The notes under the pieces are model-generated. The model had not been told where the DNA came from and searched no databases. It saw only the letters and a program-made list of their open reading frames with translations. Of a stretch of DNA of 64,000 nt, positions 42,101 through 51,859 are shown one piece after another. The stretch lies in assembly GCA_964036045.1 (NCBI GenBank), contig OZ038389.1:42090119-42154118 (forward strand), written 5' to 3'. Every line of letters starts with the position of its first letter. Positions within the stretch are counted from its first letter, which is position 1. Origin of the DNA: Eutreptiella sp. 'Long Island Sound 2002'. Taxonomy: Eukaryota; Euglenozoa; Euglenophyceae; Eutreptiales; Eutreptiaceae. Made by a program: the position numbers and the translations under genes.

Positions 42101-44173
42101 AGCATCTGGGCCTCACACACACGGGAACGCAGCGAGGCAGGTTGTGGACGACCGGAAGGCGGAGGAGATGCATGGGCAGCAAAAACCGTCCAACGACCCC
42201 CGCAACAACCAGCACCACCTCGGTACGCCAACTACTGGGCACCGCTAACGCACAAACGGCACCCGCCGCAACCCGCACTGCCACACAGCCACACGGCACA
42301 CCAACCACTGGGCTCCGCGAACGCGAAAACGACGCCAGCAGGAGCACCGTCCGAGCGGCAACCCAACGCAACATGCGAAGGGAGGAACGGGGGACTGTCC
42401 AGGGCCCCGTAAAGAAACAGCAACCCGACGGAATGTCACACAGGGGGGGTGCATCACAGGCTTTTGTGGATGAGATGCAGCCGGAATTGGCGAGACATGA
42501 GCATCACCCCCGGTTGGCGGCGGGGAGGGGGTTGGGGGGCATTTTCAGGCTTTGTCATGGGAGCTCTGGGGGGGGGGGGGGGGCTGTTTTGAAGCTCGTG
42601 TCACGGAGGCCACCCCCGTGGGAGGGGACGCTCTCTGCTTCATTGTCGAGACATGGGCAAGACACAATACCACAGAAACAGTATTTGACGATGGTTGGCG
42701 GTTGGCGGTTGGTGACGGTTGGCGGCGGTTGGGGGTGGGTAGTCCTTGGGGGCTGTCCTTAAGGGCTGTCCATAACGAAAACAATTGGAGTTCTGAGAGA
42801 CAGCCCTGCTGTCGCTAGGGCTTGGAGGACGAAGGGATGGTCCAACTGGCAGGAAATGAGCTCTGACAATGGCCATACAAAAAGGACACTTCTCGAACTC
42901 TGAATCTGCATCGCTTCTGTTGGGGGGGGGGGATCAGTGCTTCCGGTACAGTAAACCCGGGCGCTCCTGCGTGATTTCGCTGTGATCAGACTCTGAATGC
43001 ATGGTTTTGTTTCGGGGGTTGGGTGACAGGCACGGTGGGAGGGGGGCAGGCGGTTGCCTCACTGGGCGCTGCGGGAGCAAAAAAGGCGCAAGCGCGTGTG
43101 CAGAGCCACAAGACAGAGAACGCTTGTCAAGGGGCCGGAGAAGACCCCGTTAACATTCGTTTCCGTTGGCGTTACGAACCCTTTTTCTTTTTGTCCCCCA
43201 AGGACAGCCCTGCGCGATGGTCTCCACAACAGCGGAACAGTGGGACAGGGCCTCCCCCCGCCTCCGCCCCACAGCGTTTGCATTTGTCGCATCGCAGGTC
43301 GCGGCAAGCGGGCCCACTGACGTGCCCCAACACCGCACCACCGTCCCCCGGCCTACGCCCATGCCCATGCCTGTGCCAACCCCCATCGCCCCCTCTCCTG
43401 CAAACCCACCGACGGCGAGGCCCCCTGCGGATCGCACGTCCCGATCGGCCACCCGACACGCCGCAGGCGCGTCCGTGCCCTCGTACATGCGACCCACGCG
43501 CTCGTCATCAAACAGAAGCCTCCGTGGACTCGCGACCCCCCACCCGCAGTCCGACGCCGGGCAATCGCACGCTCCCACGCCGCCGGACCCGAAAGGGGAC
43601 GTCTCGGCGCCCCCGTCGCACAGCCACGACGCCGGGCACAGGACACGCCGAGTCTATTCGCTCGCCAGCGCGGACAGCGCCGCTTCCCAACGCGAAACGC
43701 TCCCGGCGTCAGGGCGCTCGCAATCCTCTTGGGATGATCCCCGGCGGCGGTCATACTCCCTCGAGGACCGCCGGGCCCGTCCGCAACCCACGGGCCCCGG
43801 GTCCGCCACTCATCGGGGGAGTCAGTCCGGATACAGCGGCCCCCCGGCCCCGGAGCACGCGACATTAAGCGGCCGGTCCGGATCGCGGCAGGTCCCGCCC
43901 GATTCCGATGTCGTTCGCCTCCGGTCCCTCTCCCTCACGGGGGGCCATCCTCCGACGCAGCCGGCGCCGGGGGACCGCAGTCCCCGCGGGCCCCCCAGGC
44001 CACGCGCGAGCAGCGCGGGTGCGAGCGGCCGCAGCACCTCCGGGCAGGTGCACGTGGACAGCTCCTGGCGACACGCGATCGATCTGTACGCCGGGGACAC
44101 TCAGATCGAGCGCGTGGTCCTGCCCCCAAGTTACATGTCGCACACCCGATCTTCCTCCCTGAAGTTCAGGTGA
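30120..44173 (+). CDS. PH domain-RING-RING protein, five exons
   Basis: Exon 1 30120-30630 (donor GTACGA); exon 2 35824-36090 (acceptor CGCTCCGCAG, donor GTGCGG); exon 3 38682-38890 (acceptor GTACTCCCAG, donor GTCCTG); exon 4 from 40563 (acceptor CACAACGCAG); exon 5 43203-44173 (acceptor TTTTTGTCCCCCAAG). Phases 1/1, 1/1 and 0/0 fit exactly. Exon 4's end is uncertain; 40704 (GTGTGC) keeps phase 1 and gives about 699 residues. Residues 84-170 form a PH domain ending in the helix AEAEAWIHVFMKA. RING1: C209, C212, C227, H229, C232, C235, C247, C250. RING2: C297, C300, C314, H316, C319, C322, then C338, C341 across the exon 3/4 splice. The tail is Ser/Pro/Arg-rich (for example RRRSYSLEDRRARPQP). 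Likely a membrane-lipid-targeted E3 ubiquitin ligase; that role is inferred from the domains. Met 30120 was chosen, but a CCTCCTGCACAG acceptor at 30107 leaves room for an upstream exon. Introns of 1.7-5.2 kb hold repeats. Confidence 0.8.
31247..31395 (+). repeat. Intron 1 repeat C, copy 1
   Basis: Matches 34738-34905: GGCC(T/C)...TATG(G)CCCAGCC, GCATTTGTAACCGACAGTAA-like, CCGCCCCCA(G/A)CCGCTTTGG, CAACC...CTCCAACC. A reverse-strand relative with GGTTGGCGGTTGG occurs at 42692-42745. Confidence 0.7.
32009..32360 (+). repeat. S-family hairpin repeats ending in poly-G (two copies)
   Basis: CAACGCCCTTGTCAGAGCAAC, a short spacer, TTGCTGCCGTCA and TGTTGCTCTAGC lead into a run of about 19 G (32270-32360); a diverged copy starts at 32009. 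GCAAC and GTTGC can pair. Other copies: 34067-34210, 39766-39840, 40025-40117, 41309-41614 (split by GP4). Confidence 0.7.
32361..32697 (+). repeat. Intron 1 repeat A, copy 1
   Basis: About 340 bp matching 42130-42447 in intron 4: CAACAACCAGCAC(A/C)ACCTC, ACGCCAACTA(T/C)TGGGC, CAACCACTGGGCTCC, ACGCAACATGCGAAGGGA, GGGCCCCGTAAA. It ends in a poly-G run. Frames across it are not conserved as protein. Confidence 0.8.
33198..33521 (+). repeat. Intron 1 repeat B, copy 1
   Basis: Matches 44960-45296 downstream of the gene: GAACTCTGGCGCCGAA, GGTGACTTTTCTG-like, CCCCCTCGACGC, GAATTTTGGGTCCGGGTC, GGTCAGTCTCGGTAGGA, and AAAGCCCGCCCAC at the end. Confidence 0.85.
34067..34210 (+). repeat. S-family repeat, intron 1
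   Basis: Two half-units: CAACGCCCGTGTCAGAGCAAC and CCGTGTCAGAGCAACGGTAG with GTTTCCGTCAGATTTTGGG, then GTGTTGCTCTCGC and a G-run of about 14. Confidence 0.65.
34738..34905 (+). repeat. Intron 1 repeat C, copy 2
   Basis: About 75% match to 31247-31395; keeps GTAACCGACAGTAACCGCCC and a following CCTCCAACC stretch. Confidence 0.7.
37100..37525 (+). pseudogene. Coding-like fragment in intron 2 with its own small intron
   Basis: The first part reads HTMVFCVCKSHLQWMYDVGI, NWKLTSKTKAVDGIQVPGRG and reaches a GTGTGG donor-like site (37285). After TTTTTGTTTTTGCAG (37367) the sequence continues in phase 1 as GTGGGRQPQTLKVGDVFLLV, then only a +1 shift gives TLAPIVEDIKKIEKEEMDWD and LVVWTTKNNFL before GTAAGT (37521). 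The pattern 'KVGDVFLLV' recalls the SH3-like exon of GP2. The frameshift and its place inside another gene's intron suggest a decayed insertion. Confidence 0.4.
38491..38567 (+). repeat. 12-bp minisatellite (CATCAATGGGGA), ~6 copies
   Basis: Lies in intron 2 of the PH-RING-RING gene, about 115 bp before the exon 3 acceptor. The repeating peptides (NGDI/DVPI) are artefacts. Confidence 0.95.
39766..40180 (+). repeat. Intron 3 repeat D with intact S unit (GP4 empty site)
   Basis: Matches 41085-41342 joined to 41556-41690. At 40060-40068 it reads CAACACTAGGC, where the other copy has CAACACGAG-GP4-TAGGC. Shared landmarks: GTTTTTGAGATGGCATGATG, TTTTGCCCCTTGGTTTTCAG, CACCGTTGCTTGCACAA, TTGTTGAGCACCATGACCTG. 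Confidence 0.85.
41085..41345 (+). repeat. Intron 4 repeat D, left of GP4
   Basis: Second copy of repeat D, with a short internal deletion relative to 39799-40060, ending at the GP4 insertion. Confidence 0.85.
41346..41555 (+). mobile_element. GP4: 210-bp GP-family MITE with TGTGC arrays
   Basis: The left end is GTGGGCGCACCG and the right end GAAAACGCCCCC. The target duplication is TAG on the right (41556-41558) and GAG on the left (41343-41345, one change). Two TGTGC units follow the left end and three precede the right end, in direct orientation, separated by GC-rich hexamers. Paralogue 39766-40180 is the site without it. Too short to code for anything; mobilised in trans. Confidence 0.85.
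41556..41690 (+). repeat. Intron 4 repeat D, right of GP4
   Basis: Continues repeat D after the insertion: TAGGCTTTAGTTCCGTCAAT, CACCGTTGCTTGCACAAGGG with a short G-run, TTGAGCACCATGACCTGGTG. Confidence 0.85.
42130..42447 (+). repeat. Intron 4 repeat A, copy 2
   Basis: Diverged copy of 32361-32697, again ending in a G-run (CACACAGGGGGGG). Confidence 0.8.
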
Positions 44174-44959
44174 TGGGGCCGGCCTTTCGGGGGGGGGGGG
44201 GGGTCCTGCTTTGTACAGTACTCTGAGCCCAGGGCTGATCGCGCACGACGATTTCTCTCCAAAACATTTTTGGAGTTCTCTTGTTTGGCAGGCCCACTCT
44301 ACCCACGTGGCTCTACGGGGCCGTATGTCCAAATCTGCCCCCCGTTGGACCATGGGCCCCCTCTTGTGTCTAATTTAGGTATTCCAAGGCATTGGGCTAC
44401 GTTCTTCGCCCCCCCTAATCCACGAGATAGCACCACCTGTCAATAGAAGAAGACTCCACGGTCTAACTCCTCAGGGGCTTGGTACCCCGGGTCACAAAGC
44501 GGACCCACGACGGGAAGGTTTTCTGGGCCCGGATTTACAAGAGTGAGACCCAAGGAAGACCCCTTGTCAATGGGTCTTCAGCCGTGCCGCATGGCCCGCG
44601 GCTGGACTCCCAAACCGCTGCCCCCCCCTCTGTCGCGGTGCTGCCTGCTCCAAACGGGGACCACTGCAATCTCCCGTGCCCCGGATCGTGCAGCGTAGAC
44701 ATCGCGTGTTGCCTGTTCCACTGGCCCGGCCCTCGATACCGGCAGCGATTCGCCCGGAGGGAGGCCCAATGCCATGGGCAGGCACACGTCCATCGGTGGA
44801 CCGGATGTACGTCACACAGGCGTAGCAACATCAGCCGTGGCTCAAACCCACACCCAAACAAACAGCATTGGGGTGCAGTGTCAGGCAGAATGCTGGGGAT
44901 GTCGGGTTTACAATTGGGAGGGGGGGTGGTCAATAGAGCGCCCCAAAACTTGGGGGAGG
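44174..44959. other. 3' flank of the PH-RING-RING gene, no recognised gene
   Basis: A 15-nt G-run follows the stop within 30 bp. Frames of about 150-170 codons at 44479-44991 lack a domain and overlap on both strands. Confidence 0.35.
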
Positions 44960-45296
44960 GGGGGCTCAGGACCATTAATCAGTTGTTTTGAACTCTGGCG
45001 CCGAAACCTTTTCTGAGCATTGAAAATAGCCATTTTTTTTCCGCCAAATACATGGCAAATGGTGACTTTTCTGAACCCCCTCGACGCCCTGATTCCGAAA
45101 ATCCCGTTTTCATTTTTGCCGAATTTTGGGTCCGGGTCACCTCCGGGGCCTGGGGGGTCAGTCTCGGTAGGATTTTTTTTGGGTGGGTGGGGGGGGGCGT
45201 CAATTGAGCCCTTTTGGGGCGGGAGGAGGGGGGGGGGGGGCTAGCCAGAGGGCTGTGTCGACACCCTCCCCCCCCGAAGTTGAAAGCCCGCCCACC
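44960..45296 (+). repeat. Repeat B, copy 2
   Basis: Diverged copy of 33198-33521 with the same order of landmarks and differing homopolymer lengths. Confidence 0.85.
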
Positions 45297-46295
45297 CCGA
45301 ATAGAAAAGACTGGGCATGACCCAGCGCCCCTGTCCCTCTGCAAGTGGCACACATCCGCGTCACGTCACATTCTTGACCACCAAAACTGTGGTCAGGAAA
45401 ACGGCGGCTCGACGTGGTCCCTGTGCCTAGACAAGGCCGTGCTTGCCCACCAGGGGGTCCGCCAAAGGCGGTGCGCACATCGCTCAGAGCTGCAGCCCTG
45501 AACACCGCCAAGGGCCCACAATGGGAGACTCCGACGGCCTAAAACGTCCCAGAATTTCGCGGGCTGCAGCCAGCGACCCCCGGGACAAAGACCGCTGGAC
45601 CGATCGACCGCGATGGACCAGTGGGCCCGGCCAACTGATTGCGGTTGGCTTTGGTATACACCGCGGTGGGCAGTCGACGGACGGCAATTGGTGGCTGACC
45701 TGTTCTGAATTTGTTCTAAAATGATGCCAGAAGCATCCAATGTTTTGGTCTCCAAGGCAATCACCGGTGGAGACGCAGTGGCGATGGTTGTCCCAAAGCT
45801 GTTCTAAAGTGCTGTTTTGGGGCAGTCCCAGGATGATGGCCGGTTTTGGACCATTTTGCTGACCGTTGGTGAGCGGTTGCAGCGGCTCGCCGCCATCACA
45901 ATAGCCGTCGGCTGCAGCGAAGGCAGCCCGGGGCTTTCCACCAAAGGAACGACCTGCAGATGACCCAAGCGATGCGAACGCGTTCCGCGTCGCATTCCGT
46001 GCCCCCCCCCCCCATTTGACCACCCACGAATCACCCAAGTCCACTCGAGCCCTCCCACAATGGGGTGGACGTCTCTTCGCTTTTGTACGCGACCCCCCCC
46101 AGTAGCAGTGGGCCGAAGGCCCCCAAGGGGGGGGAGGAGGCTAGCCGCCGAGGAGGGCTTCTCTGGGGGATTGGCCAGTCGCTAAGGGGGGGGGGGGTGA
46201 GAGAGTTGGCAGAGGTCTAGTCCAGTCTGGCAGAGACGCGGTGGCCTAAGGGGTTACTCTACAACAACAGAGGCCTCCACTCTACCTCCTCACCA
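45297..46295. other. No recognised gene; G-rich end
   Basis: Frames on both strands up to 186 codons, none with a domain. G-runs dominate 46115-46200. Confidence 0.35.
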
Positions 46296-46552
46296 GTGTA
46301 GGGTTAGGGTTAGGGTCACCGAGCTAGTGGAACCAGTCTTGGTTTTATAACCCTTTTTAGTGCTTTAGTTAAAGAAAAAAAGCAAAATTTGAACAACGAC
46401 ATCCCTGTGTTTCTTTAAGATGGCTATTGTAGCTGTTGTTTGATCAAAAAACAAAACAGTGGCATTTCCATGTCATGCAAGGAGCAAACAACACTCTCCT
46501 GAAGGACCGGTAGTGGGCACGTTCAGGGTACCAGGTTTAGCAGCAGCAGAGC

Positions 46553-46587
<35 letters not shown>

Positions 46588-47605
46588 GCACGCGTGAAAT
46601 GGGGAAAAATCAGAACTCCGTCGTGGTGCTTTGGATTTGGTTGAAATTTTGGTGCGTGATACCTATGGGTGTGAAGTACAATCACACAAAGTTTGAGCAA
46701 GAAAGTCAACGGTGGTGGCCGGGAACGGGCGTCGCAAGTGGCTGACCTCAGTTTCAAAAACTGCAGTTTAGGGCCAAAAACAGCCATTTTTGGGCCAAAA
46801 AAGCCCTAGAACCCATTCAAACCGACCAAACGAAGGGAAACGGTGGGTACACTCCATGTGCGGCTTGACTTCCCCGTGTCAATGAGCTCTTTGCGGCCCT
46901 CTAACTCCATGATATGTCCCGGAAACGGCCCAAAAAGGCCCCCAGAAGCTTCAAATGCCGACAGCCACAAACCAAGAATAGGCCATATCTTTGGCTACAT
47001 GGCTCAAAATGCGATTCCAAGGGCACCTACTCCACCCGCAACCCCCCCACTTTTTGTGGTTTCCACCCCTCAGAATTGCCCAAACGGAAGCCTAGACCCC
47101 AATACCTAGGCCCACTAGGCTGCGGCAAGCTGCAAGCTCAAGCCCAAACAGGTGGGTGCCCAAATGGGTCAACCGCGTCCAGTAGGGGCAAAAAGATGAC
47201 TTTTCTCAAAATGTTCCTAGACCATGTGCGACGCTAAAACATGTGTCTCTGGACCGCTTTGAGCTTGTGGTGGCCCATTTTGGTCCTCCGAAAATCCCAA
47301 AATGCCTTGAAAATGGGCTGCTTTGGGACCAAAAATGGGTCAAAAATGCATTTTTCCAAACCTCATCCAAGACCATTAGGGGTGCACCAACGGGTGAAAT
47401 GAGCCCATTTTGAGCCCATTTTGGGGCCTTTTGGCCCCTCAAAAGTCCAAAAAGCCTTGAAAGTGGGCCTCGTGGTGATGAGGTTCACTTGCAAGCTGAT
47501 TTCACTTTGTCAAGAGCCATCAATGCGTGAATCATTCTTGATGTCCCTCACCAGTCATAGCTGATGTTCCCTCCCCCACCAGCTCGGTCCCAATATTCAG
47601 TCTTG
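46296..47605 (+). repeat. Long repeat R, copy 2, starting with telomere-like DNA
   Basis: Begins GTTAGGGTTAGGGTCACCGA, then AGCAAGCAAGCAGCAAGCAA, GTGAAATGGG(G)AAAAAATCA-like, GGCCCTCTAACTCCA, the CCGCAACC...CCACTTTT(T/G)GTGGTTTCC block and GAGCTTGTGGTGGCCC units, and ends CCACCAGCTCGGTCCCAATA. About 1.3 kb. Immediately followed by copy 3. Confidence 0.85.
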
Positions 47606-49290
47606 ATTAGGGTTAGGGTCACCGAGGTGGTAGAACCGGACTTGGTTTTATAACCCTCTTTAGTGTCTAGGGTGGACCTACCAGGTTTAGCAAGCAAGCA
47701 GCAAGCATGCGCGAAATGGGAAAAAATCACTACTCCGTCGTGGTGCTTCGGATGCGGCCAAAATTCTGGTGGATGCTACCTATGGGTGTGAGGGACAACC
47801 ACACAAAGTATGAGCCAGAAACTCAACCGTGGCGGCCAGGAACGGGTGTCACAAGTGCCAGACCTCCGTTTCAAAATCTGCAATTTAAGGCCAAAATCAG
47901 CCTTTTTCGCCCAAAAGTGCCCTAGAACCTGCTGAAAACGGCCAAAAGAAGCAAAATAGTGGCTTCTCTACACATGCAGCTAGATTTCCCCATGCCAAAG
48001 GGCCCTCTAGGGCCCTCTAACTCCACAATATGTCCGCGAACCGCCCCCAAAAGGCCCCCAAAAGCCCCAAAATTTGTGCACATTGGCCGCCGACAGCCCT
48101 GGATCAAAAACAGACCATATCTTGGACTACCCGGCTCAAAATGCGATTTCGGGCGCACCTAATCCACCCGCAACCACCCACTTTTGGTGGTTTCCACCCC
48201 TCAAAATTGCCCTAACCGACGCCTAGACCCCCGTACCTAGGCCCAGTGGGCTGCGGCAAGCTACAAGAGGTAGCCCAAAGAGGTGGGTGCCTAAAGGGGT
48301 CAACAAGGTCCACCGGGTGCAAAAAAAAAGCCTTTTTTCAAAAATGATCCTGGACCACATGGGATGCCAAAAACAAGTGTTTTTGGCGCATTTTGAGCTT
48401 GTGGTGGCCCGTCTTGGCCCTCCTAAAATCCCAAAATGCCTTGAAAATGGGTTGTTGTGGGACAAAAAATGGGTCAAAAATGGGTCAAAAATGTGTTTTC
48501 CAAAAATGATCCCACACCATTTGGGGTGCCTAAGAAAGTTAAATGAGCCCTTTTTGAGCCCATTGCAAGCCATTTTGGCCCCTCCAAAGTCACAAAATGC
48601 CTTGAAAACGGGTTGTTTTGGGGGCAAAAAGCAGTCAAAAAATGGATCGAAAATGTGTTTTTCCAAAGATACTGATGAAGAGGATGAGTTGCAAGCTATT
48701 TCCGTGCGTTCCCCACCCTTCAATGCCCCATTTTTGTACCGGGGAGTGGTGGTGCGTGCACAGTGCGCGTGCTAAGGTAGGGTTACGGGGTCACCCGAGG
48801 GTCCGAAAATGGTCAAAAATGATTTTTTGGAAAATTGTTCGTGTATCATTTGGGGTGCTCAAACAAGTGGCTGAAGGCGGTTTTGAGCTGTGTTTGACCC
48901 ATATTAGCCCATGCAATTTCCCAAAAAGCCTTCACGGCCCTATCAATGTTTGTTGACTAGCTTGTAGTGGTACCGTTTTATGCCCCCCCTTTTGGCTACC
49001 TCTCTTTGTGTTGGCAAGTGGCTTTCGCTTCACCGCGATGCCATGAATGTCGGCTTAATCATTTGTACTGATACTATTTTTAGTGCTCCCCCTTCCTCCC
49101 TTTTTTACTATCTCTTTTTGTGTTGGCAAGTGGCTTTCGCTTCACTACGATCCCATCAATGTCTTTTGACTAGTTTGTAATGATACCATTTTTTATGCCC
49201 CCTCTTTTCACTATGGTCTCAAGGCAAAGCAAAGTGATAAAGCAAAGTGCCTTCCCCACCAGCTCGGTCCCAATATTCAGTTTTGATTAG
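47606..49290 (+). repeat. Long repeat R, copy 3, starting with telomere-like DNA
   Basis: Starts GATTAGGGTTAGGGTCACCG and repeats the copy 2 order (AGCAAGCAAGCAGCAAGCAT, GGCCCTCTAACTCCACAATA, CACTTTTGGTGGTTTCC, GAGCTTGTGGTGGCCCGT), then extra sequence from 48690, including two CTTTTTGTGTTGGCAAGTGG-type blocks, and ends CACCAGCTCGGTCCCAATAT followed by GATTAGGG and the inverted AACCCTAACCC. Confidence 0.85.
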
Positions 49291-49299
49291 GGTCAACCC

Positions 49300-49400
49300 T
49301 AACCCTGACCTGGGCAGGGAGGGGTGCCACGTGGGCAAGAGGGGGTGCCTCCCATCCACGCTCCAGCGCCTGGGCAGGGAGGGGTGCCACGTGGGCAAGG
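49300..49400 (+). repeat. Direct repeat of a GGGCAGGGAGGGGTGCCACG unit
   Basis: Two copies about 63 bp apart (49313, 49373), each followed by TGGGCAAG. Confidence 0.8.
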
Positions 49401-49813
49401 GGAATGAAAACAAAAATCGGACGCCTTCGGCGCCACCATATGTATGGCCAGTACCTATTGACCCTTGGCGACTAAGTGGGCCCGGAGGGCAGGGAGAGGG
49501 GGGGGGTCGCGTACCAAAACTGAGGAGACGCCCCCCCATGCCTTCCACTCTAGAGCTTCCCATTTCTGACTGCACGCTTCCACTCCGTCACGCCCCTCTG
49601 CTGTTAATAGTCCTGACCCCTCATCCCTTGTCTGAGCACGGGGCCTGTATGGACGGTGGTCTGAGGCAGGGATGTATTAGAACGGCTGACAACGGAAGGA
49701 GCAGGGGGGGTTGCCCCTCCCCTGGACCCGACTTTCATCGCGGGAAATACTAATTTGGGCTATTTTTGGTGCACAAATTTGTGGGTTCCAGACCCCCCCT
49801 CCCTTCTATCTTC

Positions 49814-49978
49814 TGACTAGCGTCCAGGACTTGAAAAGACTAGCGTCCAGGACTTGAAAAGACTAGCGTCCAGGACTTGAAAAGACTAGCGTCCAGGACT
49901 TGAAAAACACTAGCGTCCAGGACTTGAAAAGACTAGCGTCCAGGACTTGAAAAGACTAGCGTCCAGGACTTGAAAAGG
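49814..49978 (+). repeat. 23-bp minisatellite, ~7 copies
   Basis: The unit is GACTAGCGTCCAGGACTTG plus AAAA; one copy starts ACACTAGCG. Confidence 0.95.
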
Positions 49979-51386
49979 CGAATGCCTTCTATCTTCTGAT
50001 ACATCCCTGCCCCCCATTGCAGTGCCGGTCACTATGCCTTTGACCGTTGCGCCGCTCCCCGACTCATGCTTTAGAATGCAACTTGTTTTAATGAGGACCC
50101 CCCCCCCCTCCTCCTCTCTTCCAAAACATCTCTTGGCCTGAGGAGAGGTGTTTTGCGGCGGGTGATGCACCAGAAAAGGCGGTGCGGGTTGACTCTTTGA
50201 TACTTCCGGTTTAACGCACTTTGGTTCTGTTTTACGGAGGCGTGCCTGCAAGCAGCGGGTGAGTGTGCCAGAGACCCGTTGTGTACGATGCGGCCATGCC
50301 ATAGAGGCAGGCGGTATACTGTGGAGCTTCTGAACCGAAGCCCCCCCGCCCCCCCCACCGCATGCGCCCCTGGAAGTGTTGAGATTCCAGGCAGAGCAGA
50401 TCGCCGGCTCAGGGCACAGCACATGCCATTACATCGAAGGTTGAACCTGATTGGGATCAGCCGAAGCGGGGAGCGGCGCCCAGGTGGTGTTTATGTGGGC
50501 AGGGGGGGGGGAGAGCGGAATGTCTGTCTCACTGGCCACAATGACAGCTTTCTGCTGTTGCGGCCGCTCTCTGCCAGCGCTAACAGGCTCCGCATTCAGC
50601 CATTCCCCGACTGTGAAGTTTGGAGAGTATTTTCCGCCGCATCTGATGTGGGAACTTGCCAGAGGGTTCCGGATGGCCACATGCCCAGGGTAGTGCCGCT
50701 CGGCCGAGCCCTTCAGGCCACCTCTACCCCAACGTGGGGACCCCGAGGACCCCCATGGACGTGCACTGCGAGCAGACCCATCCTTCTTTGGCACGACCCC
50801 CATTGTTGCAAAGTTTTGGATGAGGAGAGGAAAGAAAAGAACTTGCTGGCGTGGGGTCACAATGCCGCAACATCCAATGTCACTACTTGGTGAATGACCT
50901 GTGGAGCGACGCCCCCCCCCCCCCCCCGATGGCCCAATGATGAGGGAAGTCATGGCTAATGATGAGGGAAGTCATGGCTGCACCCGATAGTTGACATGCC
51001 ATGTGTCTCAGCATGAGACCTACAAGTGGAATTATTTTGGAGGGATTGTACAGGGCATCCCAGAGTTCTGTTACAGGCGCCCGACTGAGCAGCCCAGTCT
51101 CTTTGATGACACGGTGGGAACTGCTTGCTTTCTTTGGCCCATTTTATTGGCCCGGGATAGTGCGGACCAGGCGGGTATAGACCTACTGAGTCGGGATTTC
51201 CATGAGCGGTGCGCCGCATATCCGGGCATTCTGTCTGCAGTGGTGTTTGGCCAAGCCTGCGTCTGCGTATGCGGTGTTGTGTGGTGTCCGTGCTATCCTT
51301 CCCCCTCTTTCCGGCACAACTGACACTGTCCTTCGAGGCACAGGAAGGGGCCAGTTCACAACTGCGCGGGGGGGGGGGGGGATTTG
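49979..51386. other. No recognised gene
   Basis: Frames at 50279-50893 and 50991-51323 have no domain. G/C homopolymers are at 50340, 50505 and 50911. GATGAGGGAAGTCATGGCTA is duplicated in tandem at 50939-50981. Confidence 0.35.
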
Positions 51387-51830
51387 CATGTGTACAACCA
51401 CGGAACAACCACCACCGTCCACCGAACAACCACCACCATCCACTAAACAACCACCACCAACTATTTTACAACCACTACCAACCACCAAACAACCACCACC
51501 ATCCACCAAACAACCACCACCAACCGACCTCCAAGGGGCAGCTATTCATACTGAGGTTCAATTTACTGCAAAGTAGATGAAGTAGCACAACACAACATAT
51601 TTCACAAACCACCGCTGTCCACCGAACAACCACCACCAACAACCCAACAACCACCACTAACCACCGAACATCCACCACCAACCACCGAACATCCACCACC
51701 AACCACCGAATATCCACCACCATCCACTGAAAAACCACCACTAACCACAGAATAACCACCACCAACACGACCGAACAACCACCACCAACCACCGAACAAC
51801 CACTACCAACCACCGAACATCCCCTTCTAG
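51387..51830 (+). repeat. CAACCACCACC-type minisatellite (two blocks)
   Basis: Blocks 51400-51530 and 51608-51830 of 17-22-bp units (ACCACCGAACAACCACCACC and variants) separated by single-copy sequence. Gly/Val/Trp-rich minus-strand frames are translations of the repeat. Confidence 0.9.
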
Positions 51831-51859
51831 TCATCTAGCACCGGTATAAAAACCCTCAA

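Noticed and set aside
43023-43868. Alternative 281-codon frame overlapping exon 5 of the PH-RING-RING gene
   Set aside because: It has no fitting acceptor and ends within the longer frame, which has the strong TTTTTGTCCCCCAAG acceptor and a plausible C-terminus.
48735-48780. GTGCGTGCACAGTGCGCGTGC as a possible fifth GP terminus
   Set aside because: One pentamer only, no G5/C5 end in the right place and no target duplication found.
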